The translations under genes were made by a program, and so were the position numbers. A stretch of 64,000 nt of DNA, taken from the NCBI RefSeq assembly GCF_031877795.1, contig NC_133957.1:6997009-7061008 (forward strand), given 5' to 3'. The notes beneath the pieces were generated by a model. It did no database searches. It saw nothing but the letters and a program-made list of their open reading frames with translations, and was not told where the DNA came from. Shown here piece by piece: positions 53,690-64,000 of this stretch (position 1 is the stretch's first letter; each line of letters opens with the position of its first letter). Source of the DNA: Strix aluco (Eukaryota; Chordata; Aves; Strigiformes; Strigidae).

Positions 53690-56600
53690 GAGCATCTGAG
53701 TTGCCAGGGGTGAGACCAGGGGACTGGTGTCTTCCCTGAAGCCCTGAAGGACTGAGGCAACAGAGAAACAGAAGTGAGAGACACGCGTATATCTGTGGAA
53801 AGCCTGGCCTCCCCCTCCAGGAAGGGCCCATTGTGGACAGCTCTTCCCATGGCCAAGAGGTCATACCCAGGGACACCAAAATATTCCCTTCCCCATGGAG
53901 GTACTGAGAGAAGACCCCCCCGCGCCCTGGATAGGGCAGGAGCTCAGTGCCAGAGTCCTTCATCCTCTGCACCAGCCCCCACTGACATCCCACTGCCCTT
54001 GCAGAGGCCCTGGATCTTCTCACACTGCTTCACCACGTGCTGCCCAATGACCCCGAGGGACACATAGCCTGGGACCTCGCTGCCCAACCTGCCCAGCATC
54101 ACAGCTCCCCAGAAAGGGCTGAGCCTGGGAGGCTCCTGTGGTGCAGCACTGGGGGTGTGGGAGCAATGAGCCTCCTGCCAGCCCCACCTGTGCAGGAAGG
54201 GGTGGGAGTGCATGACTGGGTGCCCCACAGGTTCCTGGGCCCTACACTGGGCCATTGGGGCTCCTGACTTACTGCATCAATACCCTGGGTAATGGAAGGG
54301 CCCCAGGGCTCGTGGCTCACCAATGAACCATAGAGCCTTATGCCACAAGGGCTGCTGCAGGCTCTGCAGTTATGGCCGGCTCTGGCACGGACAGTCCTTG
54401 GCTCTGCGCCTGTTCCTGCCCAGCTGAAGAGAGGAGAACAGTGCAGGGTTGGTGCAGAACTGACCCCCAACCAGGCCATCCCCCTGCCCAGGGCCACCCT
54501 CCTGTTCCTCTCCCCTCACCAGGACATCCCCAGCTCCCCTCTGGGAGCCATGTGATGTTGAGGTTCAGAGGGAGCAGAGTGCTCCCAGAGGATGTGGTGC
54601 TGCCATCCTGGTGGCAGGGTCCCCTTCAAGTCCCCAGCAGGGAGCAAGGGGTGAGGAGCCTGGAGCAGAGCTGGCCAGGGCTAGAGGAAAGGCAGCGGGT
54701 GTGGAGCACCCAGCCAGGGGCTCTGGGCTGCAGCAGTAGGGGGTCACATCCCTCCATCCTGTATGATGGGAACGGGGCAGATCTCACCCAGGCTGGATCC
54801 TGGGGGCGTTGGGACTCTGCTCACCAGGTGCTTCCCAATCCTGCACACCTGCACTGTCTCAGCTAGGTTTGCAATCTGCCCCCACTTCAGGAACCATGCA
54901 GTGCTGAGGAGGGATTCCTGAGAGGCCTGCCAAGCAGCAGAGATGGCACCATCCCCAGGGCAGAAGAGCCTGCACCCCCCTCACCTTGGCAGAGCTCAGA
55001 GGCTGTCCCAGCCCATGTGGGGAAGATGCAGCAGCTGGGGACTGACACTGCAACCAGGTTCCACACCCTGGGAGGAGAAGAGGGCAGCCACAACCTCAGG
55101 AACTACATGCTGCTGGGGCAGTGGTACAGAGAGCCCCAAATGTTTCTGAGCTGTTGCCAAGGCTGGGAGGAGGCTGAAGTGCTGCAGTCAACGAGGTGCC
55201 AGGGCAGGAGTCAGCCACAAGCGATGGACATGAGGACTCCCAACACACCTGCAGCTCCCTGTCCCACTCGGTTGAGCTTCAGTGCCCAGTACCCAGAAGA
55301 CAGGGCCAGACCCCTCTTCTGACTACATCCGACACTCTCCCTCCCAAATCTTTTCTCCCCAGGCTGGGGGTGCTCTGAGGTGCACTGGAAGCCCATCAGG
55401 ACTTGAACGTGTGGTCCTTGGTGGCCCTGGACTGCTGCTGAGCCCTGTGGGACCAGTCAGGGCAGGTCTGGGAAATGTCTCGGCCCCTGCCAGCTGCAGG
55501 GCTACCGCATCCTTCCCATGGCTGTGCTAGTACAGGGCTGTGTGGAGGGGGTGGGGTGAGGAAGGATCCACATCCCTGTCCTTCAGGGCAGCTGGAGGCG
55601 CAGCAGGGGGAGAAAGGCAGCAGTGGGTGCACTGCAGACATGGAGGGAGGATCTGCCTGGTCCTCAGGGACTCAGCAACCTGGGTCTCAATGTAACACAC
55701 ATTCAAAGGGTTCGGATGTCAGCAGTCCTTGCCCCTGGTGTCAGGCACACCCAAGGGGTGCCAGCATCGCCCTCCCTAGAGGACTGGTCAGTGTGTTGGG
55801 AATCCCGACCTCAGCCACGCACTTGTCTTGGTCGTGCAGGTGGAACAACAGTGGGAGCAGGCTCTCACACACTTCCTGCTTCATCTTTTCTTCGCTGCCC
55901 ACCACAAACTCCATCGCATCTTGAAAGAGATGGATTGAGATCTCCCGCACAGGGCTCGACTCCTGGCAGGAGGAAGAGAGAAGATCAACCCCAGCCACCC
56001 CAAGCTCACAGGTGAGCAAGGGGCCAGCCTGGCTGACATAGGCATGGACACCCTTGAGTCTCTGCCTCAAGCAGCTGCGGGCAGACCTGCAGCCCCTGCA
56101 GAATGGCCCCAGGCAGCCCTGCTCCATAGTGAGCAAGCTGTGGCCTGCAGGTTTGCCCAGGGGCTGCGCTGGGCATGCAGCTCCCAGGAGGGGGCTGGGG
56201 TCCCTGAGTCTGTGGGCCAGAGAGTGAGACCCTCCAGTGTCTATGGAGGGCCAGGGGTCACTACGAGGGCAGGGTGTGCATCTGTAAGGCTCAGCATGCG
56301 GATGGGACACACCAGCGTGAGGCTTGATCCTGCCCCTGCCCCCCATGGCGAGGAGGTCAAGCCAGGGGTCTCTCCAGCAGCAGCAAGACAGGCTTCCCTG
56401 GCCTCTCTCGCTTATCCCATCTGTGGGGACGGGCTTCCCTAGAGCCCCCAGGCAGGATGAGGGAACAGAAAGGGGCAGCCATGGGGCATAGACTCTCCTC
56501 TCCTGGGCCCACTCCTGGCTCTCTGCTCCTCTCAGCCCCTGGGCACAGCGAGTACTGCAGGGGGAAAGTGGCACCGAGCAGCTGAGGGCAGCGATGGAGA

Positions 56601-56945
56601 TGCTTCAGCACAGGGCCGTGATCTGGGGACTCTGGGACACAACATCCCCCAGCAGAGCACAGGTGCTGCGGTGGGAGGCACGAGTGCCCAGGACAGTGGG
56701 CGCGGGCAGGAGACAGGGCTACGCGCACACCCCGCGGCCCTGCTGATGGGACACCAGGCTCTCCCAGCAGCCTCACATCATCACAGAGCGGCTGGAGCTT
56801 GTCAGACAGTGTCGGAGCAAGGAGACTGGTTGTATTCCCCTCCAGGCAGTGGAGCATGTTGCTGAGTACAGGCAGGGCTGCCACACTGGTGTTGCTGTCA
56901 GAACACCACAGCTGCTCCATGCTGTACAGCAGCAGGAAGAGCAGT
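53690..56945 (-). pseudogene. MROH-like pseudogene, arm 2
   Basis: Mirror of 19397-24660 without the LTR/CR1 insertion. The block with HEAT-like DAMEFVVGSEEKMKQEVCES (about 55815-55925) is in frame here, whereas arm 1 has lost 11 bases of it. The MEQLWCSDSN block is at about 56745-56935. The exons still lack a continuous open structure, so it is called a pseudogene. A working exon set cannot be completely excluded for this arm. Confidence 0.58.
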
Positions 56946-58476
56946 TTCCTTACCTGCGTGAAAAACGCACCTTTTCCTTTTTGTAAAGCAGCAACCGACT
57001 GTGTGGGTGAAAGCCCTCTCCTTGAACACCAGCCTCCCCTCTGGCTTCTGGACAGGCAGCACAGGGGTTACGAGGGCAAGGTCCTGGCAGGCAGGGCTCA
57101 GCAGCACAGCCATGAGGATGTGGGAGAGCAGGGCACCGAGTGGGAGGACAGACAGCACGGCCTCCTCACCAGCCTGTCAGCTGCCCCCTTCTCCACAGAC
57201 CCCATGGGCAGGATGGTGGGCAACCAGAGCTGTCTGGAAAAGTGCCCGAGATGCAGGCGGTCCCTGCCATGGCAGCTTTGCTTCACACCAGGGATCAGTG
57301 CCCCAGGGCCAGGCTCTGCAGACTCCACAGCTCATGCACAGGGGCACAGCATAGCCCAAAGACCCCCACACCAGCTCTGTGCGCGTGGGGGTCCCTTCGC
57401 AAGGGAGGGCTGCTGCCTCGGCACCCAGAGGCAGCATGTAGGGATGGCCTGGCTCCACACATGGGCTCGTCATTCTGCTGCCAGGACCCCTCCCAGGCCC
57501 AGCCAGGGTGCACTAGCAGCAGGAGCCCTTTCCTGTGGGAGCCTTTTCTCCTTGAGTGGCACAGCCAAGGACCTGGCCTGAAGGACATGGGGGCAAAGGC
57601 ACAGGGAGGCAGCTGGTCCAATCCTCGATCTCTAACAGATCACACTCTGATACTGACCTCTTTGCTTCTGAATCTGTGGAGCAACAGACACATCTGGGGT
57701 GCAGTTGCTTCTGCCTATTCTCGACAGCAGCTTTGGAAGAGTTCACCCTTCAGGCAGCGCATTGAGGAGATGCCCTTTTGTAACAGACATCCTATGAGAG
57801 AGTCAGCTCTGACCCAGAGTTAGATGTACATTTATATGGACTCCAGGTCTCAAAATAAACAAGACAAATACTCAAAATAAAATTTATTTGGAGAAAAAAA
57901 CTGTTATCACTCCCACAATCATTAATAAACTACAGATCCAGATGTCTGTGAGAGAGAAACTCTTACTGCCCAGGCAATTCAGGGAATTCCTAGGATTTAA
58001 CAATAATCCAAAATGCAAACTTGCTCCCCTGAACAGTGAGGGCTCTCAGCCTCGAGGAGTTTCCCTGGGCAATGTTCCGACCCAAGGGAAGAGTCCTTGA
58101 CTGCAGCTGTGCTGCTCCAAAAAGGACTGGCTCAAAAGGGCTCCCCAGTGGGACTCCATCTATAGCCAAGCTGAATCCAGTCTGTGGCCAATATCAGCTC
58201 TTGTTGGTTGAGGGTCACAGTTACCGCAGAGATCCGAGGAGAAGGGGTCGACAAGAAGAACCAGCAGCAACTGTGTGCTAATGGTCGGAAAGCGCCACCT
58301 TCGTCGGGGTGGGTGCAGCTGCCACAGGACAGAGCAGGTTCATGCCTCAGTAGAAGTGATTTGAATAGAAACACTCCTGTAGGAATATAATAACCACCAA
58401 TTATCACCAAATGGTAATGGCAGCAATAATGACCATGATCTAGATTGTGACCATGATCATGATAACAAAAATGATG
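56946..58476. other. Arm 2 sequence without recognised gene
   Basis: Mirror of 17875-19396. Includes AATAAA-rich sequence at about 57855-57900 and the ATC/ATG-rich stretch at about 58400-58475. Confidence 0.4.
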
Positions 58477-58477
58477 A

Positions 58478-58604
58478 TTCCGATGCTTGAGAAAAGCAAA
58501 ACAGCCAGTAGAGATGTAAAGGGAAAGCACAGCGAGGGGAGGGAGGTGTGTGGAAAAGGCTTTGTGCCGTCCCTGCTCAGAGGGGATCCTCAGCACAGTT
58601 GTGC
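58478..58604 (-). pseudogene. Olfactory receptor fragment, OR14-like, arm 2
   Basis: Mirror of 17748-17874, with the same RIPSEQGRHKAFSTH signature and one Pro/His difference (LPPLAVL against LPHLAVL). Confidence 0.7.
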
Positions 58605-58661
58605 AGATTTTTGCACCAGACCCAGGAGTGTCCCGGAGTGGAGGTTTTTGAGGGGGTCGCG

Positions 58662-59063
58662 TGTGGGAGGCATCGGCCTGTCAGTCTTGCACAGCCCCTG
58701 AGAAACAGCCAGGCTTTGATGAAAAACAGACCTTGGGAGAAAGATAAGAGACTGCTGAGCTGTGCCAAGGTGTCAGAGGAAAACAACTGTGAGCTGCAAC
58801 ACTGAGCTGTGGGAAAGTGCTGAGCTATGAGAAGTTACCGCCGCGTGAACAGCGCGTGAACAAGAGGTGATTGGTCTGCACAGCGCGTGTTAGAGGGGTC
58901 TGATGCTGATAGGAGAAAAGGTTGATAACTGTCTAATTGCTGATTTGCTAATTATGAAGTAAGAGCTTTGGCGAGAGCATAAGTACGTACTATTGGAAAA
59001 ATAAACGGCTTTGCTTGTTATAACTCTCATAGAGTTGTGCAGGTCCGATATCGTCCCGCAACA
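58662..59063 (+). repeat. ERV-1 5' LTR
   Basis: 402 bp, TGTGGGAGGCAT..CCCGCAACA, with AATAAA near 59000. It is highly similar to the 3' LTR (63603-64000), with about a dozen visible differences. Confidence 0.9.
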
Positions 59064-59065
59064 AA

Positions 59066-59083
59066 TGGTGATCCCGATATCCC
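59066..59083 (+). promoter_or_regulatory. ERV-1 primer binding site
   Basis: TGGTGATCCCGATATCCC starts two bases after the LTR. The best match I can recall is tRNA-Trp, with several mismatches, so the tRNA assignment is tentative. Confidence 0.5.
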
Positions 59084-59246
59084 AGGACGGAACGCGGAAG
59101 ACGCCGCGGGAGGATCCCCAATTGGAGGTACTGTCTGCAGCGGGACTGTGACAGGGAGGTCAGTCTGATCAGGGAGATCAGTATGACAGGGAGAACAGTC
59201 GATCGACGGAAAACTCACCTGGGAGAGGTGATCAATCAGGGGCAGC

Positions 59247-59666
59247 ATGGGGCAGAACAAGTCTGCAGAGGAGACGGCCACTGTCAGACTCCTGCTGCAT
59301 ATACTCTGTATGAGAGGGATAACTTATAACGAAACTTCTGTACGAAGGTTACTTAAATGGTGCAGAAACCACGGCTATCCTGCCGATACCCTCACAACCT
59401 TTGAACCAGCAAAATGGGCTGAAATAGGTGAACAGTTGTGGGATGCCATTTCCAAGGGGGAACAGCATGCCAGTAAGCTAGCGACCACTTGGAAGTTGAT
59501 TTCGGACACTCTTAAAGCACGGAGTTGGTGGCGGCAGTCCCGGGCCTCCCCGAGCCCCCCCGCCACGGAGCGACTGCCTGCGGCCATCTGGCACCTCGCG
59601 ATCGTCCGTCCCGCCTCCCCCAAACACCAAAAGCGGCAGTTTTTACAGAAGGTGCTGACACTGTGA
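59247..59666 (+). pseudogene. gag: ERV-1 gag N-terminal fragment
   Basis: An ATG with a myristoylation-type start (MGQNKSAEE) opens a matrix-like frame of about 90 residues. It then departs into an unrelated Arg/Pro/Ser-rich tail and stops. Capsid and nucleocapsid are absent. Confidence 0.65.
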
Positions 59667-60283
59667 TGCAGAGTCCCTTGTCCATTCTAAAAGGACTAAC
59701 TTTAAACCTTTCTGATGGTCAGTACACTAAAGGCCTTGATTTTAAAACAAAGAAGGGGGAATTTTCTGGACGCACCACATAATCAACTAGCAATGGCTTT
59801 ATATATTCTTAACGGTGTTTTGATGTTTGTCGTATTTGTCATGTTATGTTGTGTGAGTAATAAGTGTAAGGGGCCTCTTTGTGTGGTTGTGTGATTGTTT
59901 TGTGTGTGTGAGACGCAGCCCAGCTGCAGAGTGCGGAGTTCTCTACCCGCAGTTCCGTTATCCCGTGAGGGAAGTGGCTGCAGAGGAACGCAGTGCAGGG
60001 CAGACTCTGTACCAGTGGGGGGTAGTGCAGGACCAGTCAACATTCCTTAGTACAGAGTGCCCTAGTGCCCGCCCACTGGGTCATTGATGCTGCCTGTTTG
60101 TTTGTGCTCAGTGTTTTAAGTGTCACAGGTGAAATATCTCCTCTAGCAGGAGGCAGTAATTCTGTGTTAATTGTTGTCTTGAATTTAGGTGCATGCTCTG
60201 TGGGGAGAGTGCACCTTTGTACCATCTGCCTGAGGGGGTATTGTCAGCTTAATCGGGTAGTGTTTTAAGGTAAAGTAGATGAG
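59667..60283 (+). other. ERV-1 non-coding stretch with an internal polypurine tract
   Basis: AAAACAAAGAAGGGGGAA at about 59744-59761 matches the polypurine tract that precedes the 3' LTR. The rest is GT-rich sequence without open frames and may be foreign to the provirus. Confidence 0.5.
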
Positions 60284-60436
60284 ATGGGAAGTGGCCAGAG
60301 TGGGGGAATAGTCAAAAAGGGTCCCCTAGGCTGTATTTTCAAATGCTGGAAGAAGATAGGGGGACCTCCAGGTGCAAGTGTGAACAAAAAGACACTAATC
60401 AAATATTGCAATCAGTGGTGGTTTATAATAATTTAG
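60284..60436 (+). pseudogene. Second matrix-like gag start within ERV-1
   Basis: A 50-codon frame beginning MGSGQSGG, a second myristoylation-type start with a basic stretch, ended by TAG. It is unlike the first start at 59247. This suggests ERV-1 is a mosaic or that another element has inserted. An A-rich run (60540-60560) follows. Confidence 0.5.
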
Positions 60437-60609
60437 TTGATACCAATCAGGCGTGGACCTGGCAGCCTCCAAGTCAGTAACATCATTAGATACCACGGTA
60501 TCCTTGGTACTAACAGGAGTATATAGACTGTTGGGAAATAAAAAAAAAAAAAAATAAAAAACCAAAAAAGAGTGCATTATTACTGGGAAGATCATCTACA
60601 ACCTTATAG

Positions 60610-61098
60610 GTGTTGTTCATTTTACCAGGGGTCATAGATGCCGATTATGAAGGGGAAATCAGAATTATGGCCTGGGCCCCTGGACCCCCGTGTTCAGTAA
60701 CAAAAGGGTCACAATTTGCTCAGCTTGTTTATCTTACTGCGGCTCCCCCTAATAGTACGCCGAGAACCTGGGGTAACTCAGGATTTGGATCAACAGGTAC
60801 TCCTCAAATATTTTGGGCTCAGACAGCGACACAAGGTCGACCTCTGATAAAATGTAACCTCACTAAAGCAGAAGAATCTGTTGCACTGACAGGCATTTTA
60901 GATACTGGTGCGGATGTGACTGTAATGTCTGCGAGCAGATTGGCTGTTAGCTCGGGTAACTCAAGCGCTTTTCAGGGTTGGTGGTCATGCTGTAACGTTT
61001 CAAAGCAAAGATCTCATTCATGTAAGGGGCCCAGAAAACTGGGTAGCAAATATTCATCCATTTATATTGGAAACCCCTGCTACATCATGGGGTCGTGA
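60610..61098 (+). pseudogene. pro: ERV-1 dUTPase C-terminus and protease
   Basis: PGVIDADYEGEI, a conserved dUTPase motif, opens the frame. The aspartic protease signature ILDTGADVTVM is at about 60892-60930. The frame shifts soon after, so the protease core is incomplete. Confidence 0.8.
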
Positions 61099-61110
61099 CT
61101 GTATGGCTCG

Positions 61111-61990
61111 ATGGGGAACTCAAATTGGATCAAATTTGTCTTAATCGCCACTGCAGCACAACCCACCCCTAAACCCACCCTGAAACTAACCTGGAAAACA
61201 GAATCACCTGTGTGGGTGGGTCAGTGGCCCTCGCCAATGGAGAAGTTGTGTCACCTTAATGATTTAGTTCAGGAACAGTTAAGTGCAGGACATCTCGAAC
61301 CTACCACCAGTCCTTGGAACTCCCTGGTGTTTGTTATTTTAAAGAAAAGTGGTAAATGGTGACTTTTACATGATCTCCGACGCATTAATGATGCCAGGGA
61401 GGGTATGGGTACGTTACAGTCAGTAATGCCCTCCCCAACAAGGATTCCCCGAAACTGGTCTTGTAATAATTGATCTAAAGGATTGATTTTTTTTACCATT
61501 CCCTTGCATCCAGGTGATGCACCTAAATTTGCCTTCTCTGTTCCCAGTATTAATGTTAGTGAACCTGCAAGACAGTACCACTGGGTTGTTTTACCATAAG
61601 GCATAAAAAATAGTCCCACGATGTGTCAGTGGTTTGATGCAAAGGCTTTGAGCCCTGTTAGAACGCAGGTCCCCCAGGCTGTTATATATCATTATATGGA
61701 TGACATCCTCATAGCAGCAGAAACACAGGAGATGATGGAAAAGGCTCTTGCTTTAACCAAAGACTCAGTATCTTAAATAGGGTGACAAATAGCACCTGAA
61801 AAGGTACAGAGATCGTCACCGTGGCAGTACCTGGGGTGGAGAATTTGTGAACAGACCATTGTCCCCCAACACCTTAAACTTAAAACTGATGTTAAGACTT
61901 TAAATGATTTACAGAAACTGTTGGGAGCCATAAATTGGATACGGCCGTTGTTGGGCCTAACTAATGATGATCTGCATAACTTGTTTGATA
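61111..61990 (+). pseudogene. pol: ERV-1 reverse transcriptase remnant
   Basis: The N-terminal finger region reads open to 61362, where TGA follows KSGKW. Several frame changes follow, with YMDD at 61693-61704 and a connection-like LGAINWIRPLLGL near 61923. Sequence then passes directly to the integrase, with RNase H missing. Confidence 0.82.
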
Positions 61991-62095
61991 TTTTGTGAGG
62001 AATCCTTCACTGACATCACCCAGAGGACTTTCAGAGAAAACGAAACAAGATCTCCACCGTGTAGCTAACGCCATGTCAGAAACACAAGCATTGCG

Positions 62096-62836
62096 ATGTG
62101 TGCCTGGCCATACAAAACCAGTTTTCTTTATCAAGGCATCAGGCTAAAGACATCATCGCCACTTGCCCTGAATGCCAGAAGGACTCCCTCTCTTCAACAG
62201 CCAGTGGTGTCAACCCTCGGGGACTCACCTCAGAATTATGGCAATCTGATGTCACTCTCTTTGCTGCATTTGAAACGTTAAAATATGTACCTGTGTCTGT
62301 TGATACCTTTTCTGGAGCAGTGTCTGCGTCCTGCCATACAGTGGGCAGTCAAGCATCTGACCGGCATTCCCCACTCACCGACTGGACAGGCCATTGTGGA
62401 GCATACGCATGGCACGTTAAAGCATCTATTGCAAAAACAAGAAGGGGGAGATGGAGGGTATCAATCTACACCTCACGGAAGGCTAAATAAGGCATTATAT
62501 GCCATGAACTTTTTAAACATTTCCCCTGTCTCACAGGTGCCACCAATATTGCGTCACTTCTCGTCGCAGATACCAGACCAACAAGAAGTCCAGGGCAAGG
62601 CTCAAGTGTTAGCAAAAAACCTGGAGAGTGGTAACTGGGAAGGACCAGATCCTTTAATAACCTGGGGAAGAGGTTATGCTTGTGTCTCCACAGGTCACGG
62701 TCCCCGGTGGTTACCGGCAAGGTGCGTGCGACCATACCTGAAGTGTGAGAGGCAGCTTTTGGTGGACACTCAGGAGCCAGCTGTGGGTGCTGTGGATGCC
62801 CCTGTGCCGACAGTTTGCGGTCTCTTCGACTGATCA
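62096..62836 (+). pseudogene. pol: ERV-1 integrase remnant
   Basis: HHCC zinc-binding region (SRHQAKDIIATCPEC), then a WQSDVT aspartate block. The middle of the catalytic core is deleted. The final GQAIVEHTHGTL glutamate block and a C-terminal DNA-binding region with WGRGYACVST follow in another frame. Confidence 0.82.
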
Positions 62837-63587
62837 TTTAAGCAGAATGGATGGGTAATGCTTGCTGCTGCAACGGGACAAAATACACTATCTGTCCTTA
62901 ATTATCACACTACGGTAGCCAACTCTTTTAAGAGAAAATGAATAACAGTAATCGCAACTCCTTAATGACATATATAGGCTTGCTAGACACTAGTGAAAGA
63001 TGTAGCTTAGGCAAAATGTAGTTATTAATAAGGATGAAATGCTATAAGAATGTGTGTATTCAACTTTCTTTGTTTAGCAATATTGAGAATTAAGAACTCA
63101 AGTGTTTAACCTTATTAGAAACTCCCTTGGTTTCCCCCCTGAGTGGTGGCCAGGCTCTGGGTGGAACCCAACAGGAGGATGAGATCAGATGTTTCTGCTC
63201 AAAGAAAATTGCCAGTTATTTTGGCCTGTTGATTTAGAGGCTGGACCTGCTTGCAGCGATGTTGGATGCCTCACCTACGGATGGACGCATCGCGTAGGAT
63301 TTCCGGTTTGCGAGGAAGGGCACTCTAAATCCTCGCTGCATCCAGGGTTCCCCAGTGATTGCGCATCTGAATGTTAGTACCCCATTAAGTAAGTGTGCTA
63401 TTCTGTATCTTCCTTATTTTGTAATACTTAGTGAAAGTCTGTCCTACTCTTTTCAACTAGTAACTGTAACTGCTGTTTTGTTTTTAGCCTTTTGTAGAAT
63501 TGTTTTAGGTATACTGTGTTTTTTGAAGTTTTTCTAAACCTTAATTGATAAAGCTCTGAAACAAGTCTTGCAGGTGCAGCTGTAAAA
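62837..63587 (+). pseudogene. ERV-1 env region, mostly deleted; membrane-anchor relic
   Basis: Only about 750 bases remain where env should be. A hydrophobic frame at 63430-63537 (LVTVTAVLFLAFCRIVLGI) looks like a transmembrane anchor. No surface-subunit motifs were recognised. Confidence 0.5.
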
Positions 63588-63602
63588 CAAAGAAGGGGGA
63601 GA

Positions 63603-64000
63603 TGTGGGAGGCATCAGCCTGTCAGCTCTGCACAGCCCCTGAGAAACAGCAAGGCTTTGATGAGAAACAGCCTTGGGAGAAAGATAAGAAACTGCTGAGC
63701 TGTGCCAAGGTGTCAGAGGAAAACAACAGAGAGCTGCAACACTGAGCTGTGGGAAAGTGCTGAGCTGTGAGAAGTTGCTACCGCGAGAACAGCGCATGAA
63801 CGAGAGGTGATTGGTCTGCACAGCGCGTGGTAGAGGGGTCTGATGCTGATAGGAGAAAAGGTTGAGAGCTGTCTAATTGCTGATTTGCTAATTATGAAGT
63901 AAGAGCTTTGGCGAGAGCATAAGTACATACTATTGGAAAAATAAACGGCTTTGCTTGTTATAACTCTCATAGAGTTGAGCAGGTCCGATATCCTCCTGCA
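63603..64000 (+). repeat. ERV-1 3' LTR, cut by the window end
   Basis: Begins TGTGGGAGGCATCAGCC directly after the polypurine tract AAAGAAGGGGGAGA (63589-63602). The last three or four bases lie outside the window, so the target duplication cannot be checked. Confidence 0.9.

Larger units (their letters stand above)
48302..58661 (-). repeat. Arm 2 of large inverted repeat
   Basis: The inverted counterpart of 17691-29063. It carries one private insertion, a CR1 at 51235-53174, and is about 8.4 kb without it. The inner end abuts the 5' end of a CR1 at about 48301. The outer end is cut exactly at the first base of the ERV-1 5' LTR, so the duplication could originally have extended further. Confidence 0.9.
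58662..64000 (+). mobile_element. ERV-1: defective class II provirus with both LTRs
   Basis: Plus-strand provirus with a 5' LTR at 58662-59063, a primer binding site, a gag fragment, dUTPase/protease, broken reverse transcriptase, integrase, an env-anchor relic, a polypurine tract and a 3' LTR at 63603-64000. RNase H and most of gag and env are missing. The presence of a dUTPase tail before the protease is typical of betaretrovirus-like elements. It sits exactly at the outer edge of inverted-repeat arm 2. Confidence 0.88.

Overview
This looks like nuclear DNA from a bird. The basis is several CR1 LINE copies ending in the typical ATTCTGTG-type terminal repeats, class II (alpha/beta-like) endogenous retroviruses, avian-style olfactory receptor and maestro heat-like repeat (MROH) pseudogenes, and a WC1/CD163-like receptor of the kind expanded in birds. 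I cannot name the species. No tRNA, rRNA, CRISPR array or bacterial feature was seen.

Region 1 (1-12.3 kb, minus strand) holds the only gene that looks intact: a multi-domain SRCR (scavenger receptor cysteine-rich) cell-surface receptor. I can place 13 exons: a signal-peptide exon, nine group-B SRCR domain exons, a 36-base stalk exon, a transmembrane exon and a cytoplasmic exon with a YEEI tyrosine motif. Every splice junction I could place is phase 1. The 3' end runs off the left edge. Its first two domains were made by tandem duplication of a signal-exon plus two-domain unit. The second signal exon survives as a dead relic, and a half SRCR exon also survives as a relic.

Region 2 (12.3-17.7 kb) is non-coding. 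It contains a 64-65 bp minisatellite interrupted by a deleted LTR, an ERVL-like solo LTR, a 0.9 kb solo LTR with a 5-bp target duplication, an AT-rich stretch, and a CCAAT/YY1-like/GC-box cluster.

Region 3 is a large inverted repeat. Arm 1 is about 17.69-29.06 kb and arm 2 about 48.30-58.66 kb, with a spacer of about 19 kb. Each arm holds an OR14-like fragment, a decayed MROH pseudogene, old CR1 copies and a second decayed olfactory receptor. Three later insertions are private to one arm, and each has a clean empty site in the other: an LTR carrying a nested CR1, a solo LTR, and a CR1. After removing them, both arms are about 8.4-8.5 kb.

Region 4, the spacer (29.1-48.3 kb), contains degenerate telomere-like CCCTAA sequence, old CR1 remnants, a CR1 with a large pentanucleotide tail, an olfactory receptor pseudogene with one internal stop, and a CR1 split by an 8 kb provirus (called ERV-2 here). 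ERV-2 has alpharetrovirus-like gag-pro-pol and a gamma-type env. The right half of the split CR1 keeps an intact ORF1 and endonuclease domain.

Region 5 (58.66 kb to the end) is a second, heavily deleted class II provirus (called ERV-1 here) with both LTRs; the last few bases of its 3' LTR lie beyond the window. All coordinates and splice sites were read by eye, and no identity percentages were computed.
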